Shown in pieces: positions 7,335 to 9,394 of a stretch of DNA of 9,394 nucleotides; the first letter of the stretch is position 1, and each line of letters begins with the position of its first letter. Source of the DNA: Lentimicrobiaceae bacterium (GTDB lineage Bacteria; Bacteroidota; Bacteroidia; Bacteroidales; JAGONC01); assembly GCA_030621075.1 (NCBI GenBank), contig JAUXII010000014.1, positions 1 to 9,394 on the forward strand, given 5' to 3'. A model generated the notes under the pieces. The model made no database searches. It was not told the origin of the DNA and worked only from the letters and a program-made list of their open reading frames with translations. Position numbers and translations under genes: made by a program.

Positions 7335-7346
7335 AGCTTAAACCTT

Positions 7347-7363
7347 GAATCCTTTCAGGATTC
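7347..7363. repeat. REP-like hairpin 3
   Basis: A perfect 7-bp palindrome (GAATCCT/AGGATTC) with a TTC loop on the plus strand, GAA on the minus strand. The core CTGAAAG on the minus strand is shared with hairpin 1, while the rest of the stem differs but stays complementary. It is 12 bp from hairpin 2. It could help end transcription of rnz, but it lacks a following U-run. Confidence 0.75.
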
Positions 7364-7401
7364 TAAATAGCTAACTTAAGTGGACCAAGGAATATTAATG
7401 A

Positions 7402-7450
7402 AAAAATAACCAATAACAAATAAGGAATAAGAAATAAGAGATCAGGAAAT
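7402..7450. repeat. Purine-rich heptamer tract downstream of rnz (mirror of 6909-6985)
   Basis: Seven in-phase 7-base units on the plus strand: AAAAATA, ACCAATA, ACAAATA, AGGAATA, AGAAATA, AGAGATC and AGGAAAT. The consensus AGAAATA is the reverse complement of the TATTTCT unit at 6909-6985, so the two tracts form a loose inverted pair. The tract ends 5 bp before the rnz stop codon, so in the rnz transcript it would be a U/C-rich 3' flank. Confidence 0.75.
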
Positions 7451-7455
7451 CTTGC

Positions 7456-8367
7456 TTATATCTCAAACACCTTTCCATCCTCACCAAGTTCAGTATGTTG
7501 AAAAACGCCTCTTGCCTCCTCCAGTAAAAGATGCAGATCATCATACCTCGTTGAATAATGCCCGAGAATCAATCTTTTTACTTCAGCCTTTTTGGCAATA
7601 GTTGCAGCCTCAACAGTAGTAGAATGAAATTTTTCGGAAGCTTTATCCTTATTATCTTCCATAAAAGTAGCTTCATGGTATAGCAGGTCAACATGCTTTA
7701 TTATAGGAACAACCGGTTCGAAATAAGCAGTATCAGAGCAATAGGCAAATGATCGGGGCTCCGGAGGGTCAATGGTGATGTCACGGTTTTTAAAAATGAG
7801 GCCGCTATCCGAAATATAATCTCCCCCTGCCTTAATTTTACTAAACTCACTGTACGGTATATGCTCTTTTTCAACAAAATCTTTTCTTATGTTCCTTTCC
7901 CCTGCCTTCTCTTTAAACAGAAATCCCGTTGTTGGCAGGCGATGTTTCAAAGGGATTGTATAAACCGTTACCTTTTCATCTTCAAATATTTTCTCATGCA
8001 CTGTCGTGTCAATGTCATGAAAATTCAGAGGGTAACCTAAACGAGTATATGAAGCATTGAATTGAATATTGATAATCTCTTTTAACTTGGGTTCAGCATA
8101 AATATGTAAAGGGTTTGTCCTTCCAAGCAAGTGACTGGTTGTCAATAATCCAATAAGCCCATAATAATGATCACCATGTAGATGGCTGATAAAAACATGA
8201 TTAATACGCTGTGCTTTTATGTTAAACTTACGTAACTGCATTTGTGTTCCTTCGCCACAATCAATCAGGTACAATTTCTCATGAATATTGACAACCTGAG
8301 CGCTAAGGCTTCTGACAGGAGTTGGGATAGCTGAACTACAGCCAAGGATGGTAACCGAAAAAATCAT
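7456..8367 (-). CDS. rnz: Ribonuclease Z (tRNA 3' endonuclease)
   Basis: This is a cytosolic metallo-beta-lactamase-fold endonuclease of 303 residues, the normal length of the short bacterial RNase Z. The family trims tRNA 3' trailers and can act on other RNAs. The zinc-binding motif HLHGDH is at 62-67 (H62, H64, D66, H67). The remaining metal ligands are H142 (LKHRLPTTGF), D212 (YCSDTAY) and H270 (LGHYSTRY), and the catalytic-region HST motif starts at H248, followed by EAATIAKKA. The segment around 150-180 would form the tRNA-binding arm. The start ATG is 28 bp after the rpsA stop with only a weak TAGGTA before it and no room for a strong promoter, so co-transcription with rpsA is likely. 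Nothing essential appears to be missing. Confidence 0.95.
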   Translation of the reverse strand: MIFSVTILGCSSAIPTPVRSLSAQVVNIHEKLYLIDCGEGTQMQLRKFNIKAQRINHVFISHLHGDHYYGLIGLLTTSHLLGRTNPLHIYAEPKLKEIINIQFNASYTRLGYPLNFHDIDTTVHEKIFEDEKVTVYTIPLKHRLPTTGFLFKEKAGERNIRKDFVEKEHIPYSEFSKIKAGGDYISDSGLIFKNRDITIDPPEPRSFAYCSDTAYFEPVVPIIKHVDLLYHEATFMEDNKDKASEKFHSTTVEAATIAKKAEVKRLILGHYSTRYDDLHLLLEEARGVFQHTELGEDGKVFEI

Positions 8368-8395
8368 TACCTAATTGAATTAAAATGATTTATTC

Positions 8396-9394
8396 TTATT
8401 TTTTAGGTTTCTTAACAACCTTTCCCTTTTTCTCAGTAGCTTCCATATCTTTTTTAAGATCTGCCAGAGCCATGAGATCACCGAGAGTAGTTTTCTCAAG
8501 ATTATCTTTCACTTTCCTTACAGCTTTTTTAGTGGACTTGGCTTCTGCCTTTAAAGTAGAATCCTGTTTGGCTTTTTCAGCAGCAAACGTATCCTGATAA
8601 ACCCGTGAATGAGAAAGGATGATCTTTTTATTTTCTTTAGAAAACTCAATAACCTTAAAATCGATTACCTCATCAACTTTCGGCTGTGACCCATCCTCTT
8701 TTGAAGAATGGCGCATAGGACAGAAACCCTCCACACCATAAGGAAGGGTGATGATATACCCTTTATCGCTGGAGCTAATGATGGTTCCTTTATGAATAGA
8801 TCCGACAGTAAATACTGTTGAAAAAACTTCCCATGGATTCTCTTCTAACTGCTTGTGCCCAAGACTTAACCTTCTATTTTCAGTATCAACGTCCAGTACC
8901 ACAACATCAATGGACTCCCCTATTTTAGTAAACTCAGCCGGGTGCTTGATCTTTTTTGACCACGACAAATCAGAGATATGTATCAATCCATCAATCCCCT
9001 CTTCCAATTCAACAAAAATTCCGAAATTGGTAAAATTTCTAACAGTAGCCTGATGTTTGGAATTTACAGGATATCTATCAAGAATATTTTCCCATGGGTC
9101 AGGGATAAGTTGTTTCATACCCAACGACATTTTTCTCTCTTCTCTACTAAGTGTGAGAATAACAGCTTCAACTATATCACCCACTTTGAGAAAATCCTGT
9201 GCTGTACGTAAATGTTGCGACCACGACATTTCAGATACGTGGATCAAGCCCTCAACACCAGGTGCAATCTCAATAAAAGCCCCATAATCAGCCATCACAA
9301 CCACTTTTCCTGATAATTTATCACCAACTTTAAGTTTTTTATCCAATGCATCCCAGGGATGGGGAGTAAGCTGCTTAAGCCCAAGTGCGATTCG
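8396..9394 (-). CDS. rpsA: 30S ribosomal protein S1, 3' part (5' end outside window)
   Basis: The frame is open to the right edge and enters with RIALGLKQLTPHPWD, the end of an earlier S1 repeat, so this is the last 332 residues of a longer protein (S1 in this phylum is roughly 600). The TTG at 9344-9346 lies inside the repeat array and is not a start. Three OB-fold S1 RNA-binding repeats are visible: about 22-96 (YGAFIEI...GLIHVSEMSW), 108-183 (FGIFVEL...GLIHISDLSW) and a more divergent one at about 196-265 (GYIITLPYGVEGFCP). A charged, lysine-rich tail (about 266-332) contains TTLGDLMALADLKK, which I recall as typical of Bacteroidota S1. The protein binds mRNA on the 30S subunit and helps initiation, fitting a genome with few Shine-Dalgarno sites. 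rnz follows after 28 bp. Confidence 0.95.
   Translation of the reverse strand, partial: RIALGLKQLTPHPWDALDKKLKVGDKLSGKVVVMADYGAFIEIAPGVEGLIHVSEMSWSQHLRTAQDFLKVGDIVEAVILTLSREERKMSLGMKQLIPDPWENILDRYPVNSKHQATVRNFTNFGIFVELEEGIDGLIHISDLSWSKKIKHPAEFTKIGESIDVVVLDVDTENRRLSLGHKQLEENPWEVFSTVFTVGSIHKGTIISSSDKGYIITLPYGVEGFCPMRHSSKEDGSQPKVDEVIDFKVIEFSKENKKIILSHSRVYQDTFAAEKAKQDSTLKAEAKSTKKAVRKVKDNLEKTTLGDLMALADLKKDMEATEKKGKVVKKPKK

Noticed and set aside
7270..7363. The three hairpins as intrinsic terminators or a CRISPR array.
   Set aside because: None is followed by a U-run on either strand; stem sequences differ and spacing is uneven (27 and 12 bp), so there are no repeat-spacer units.
9344..9346. TTG as the start codon of a 316-residue S1-like protein.
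   Set aside because: The frame is open upstream to the window edge and encodes the end of another S1 repeat, so the codon is internal.

Overview
The window most likely comes from a Bacteroidota chromosome (Bacteroidales/Marinilabiliales-like). It is moderately AT-rich. The first gene has a promoter of the Bacteroidota type (TTTG, 19 bp, TAnnTTTG), and start codons generally lack Shine-Dalgarno sequences. A ribosomal protein S1 gene with a lysine-rich tail is followed directly by rnz, an order I recall as common in this phylum. The assignment rests on these signals, not on a database search.

Layout. Positions 1-77 are a GC-rich tandem heptamer tract that runs off the left edge. Four plus-strand genes follow in a tight row: an isocitrate/isopropylmalate-type dehydrogenase (228-1424), a small HD-superfamily protein (1502-2050), a fused LeuC-LeuD aconitase-family hydratase (2062-3867), and a large FAD/iron-sulfur D-2-hydroxyacid dehydrogenase of the D-2-hydroxyglutarate/D-lactate type (3894-6863). 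Gaps are 77, 11 and 26 bp, so one transcript from the promoter at 131-161 is plausible. On the minus strand, reading in from the right edge, are the 3' part of rpsA (8396-9394, 5' end outside the window) and rnz (7456-8367).

The 592-bp convergent gap (6864-7455) holds a pyrimidine-rich degenerate heptamer tract, the decayed core of an IS200/IS605 or REP-associated (RAYT-like) tyrosine transposase, three short hairpins that all have a GAA triloop on the minus strand, and a second heptamer tract in mirror orientation next to rnz.

How the genes fit together. The hydratase could isomerise citrate to isocitrate and the dehydrogenase could oxidise isocitrate to 2-oxoglutarate. The FAD/Fe-S enzyme could return D-2-hydroxyglutarate, or a similar D-2-hydroxyacid, to the 2-oxoacid pool. 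The plus-strand cluster therefore looks like a 2-oxoglutarate-centred module with an HD protein of unknown role in the middle. Several active-site differences make the exact substrates uncertain: in the hydratase a Thr sits where aconitases have His and a Lys where they have Arg; the HD protein has SD where HD is expected; the dehydrogenase has Ile where IDH has Asn. No citrate synthase is visible.
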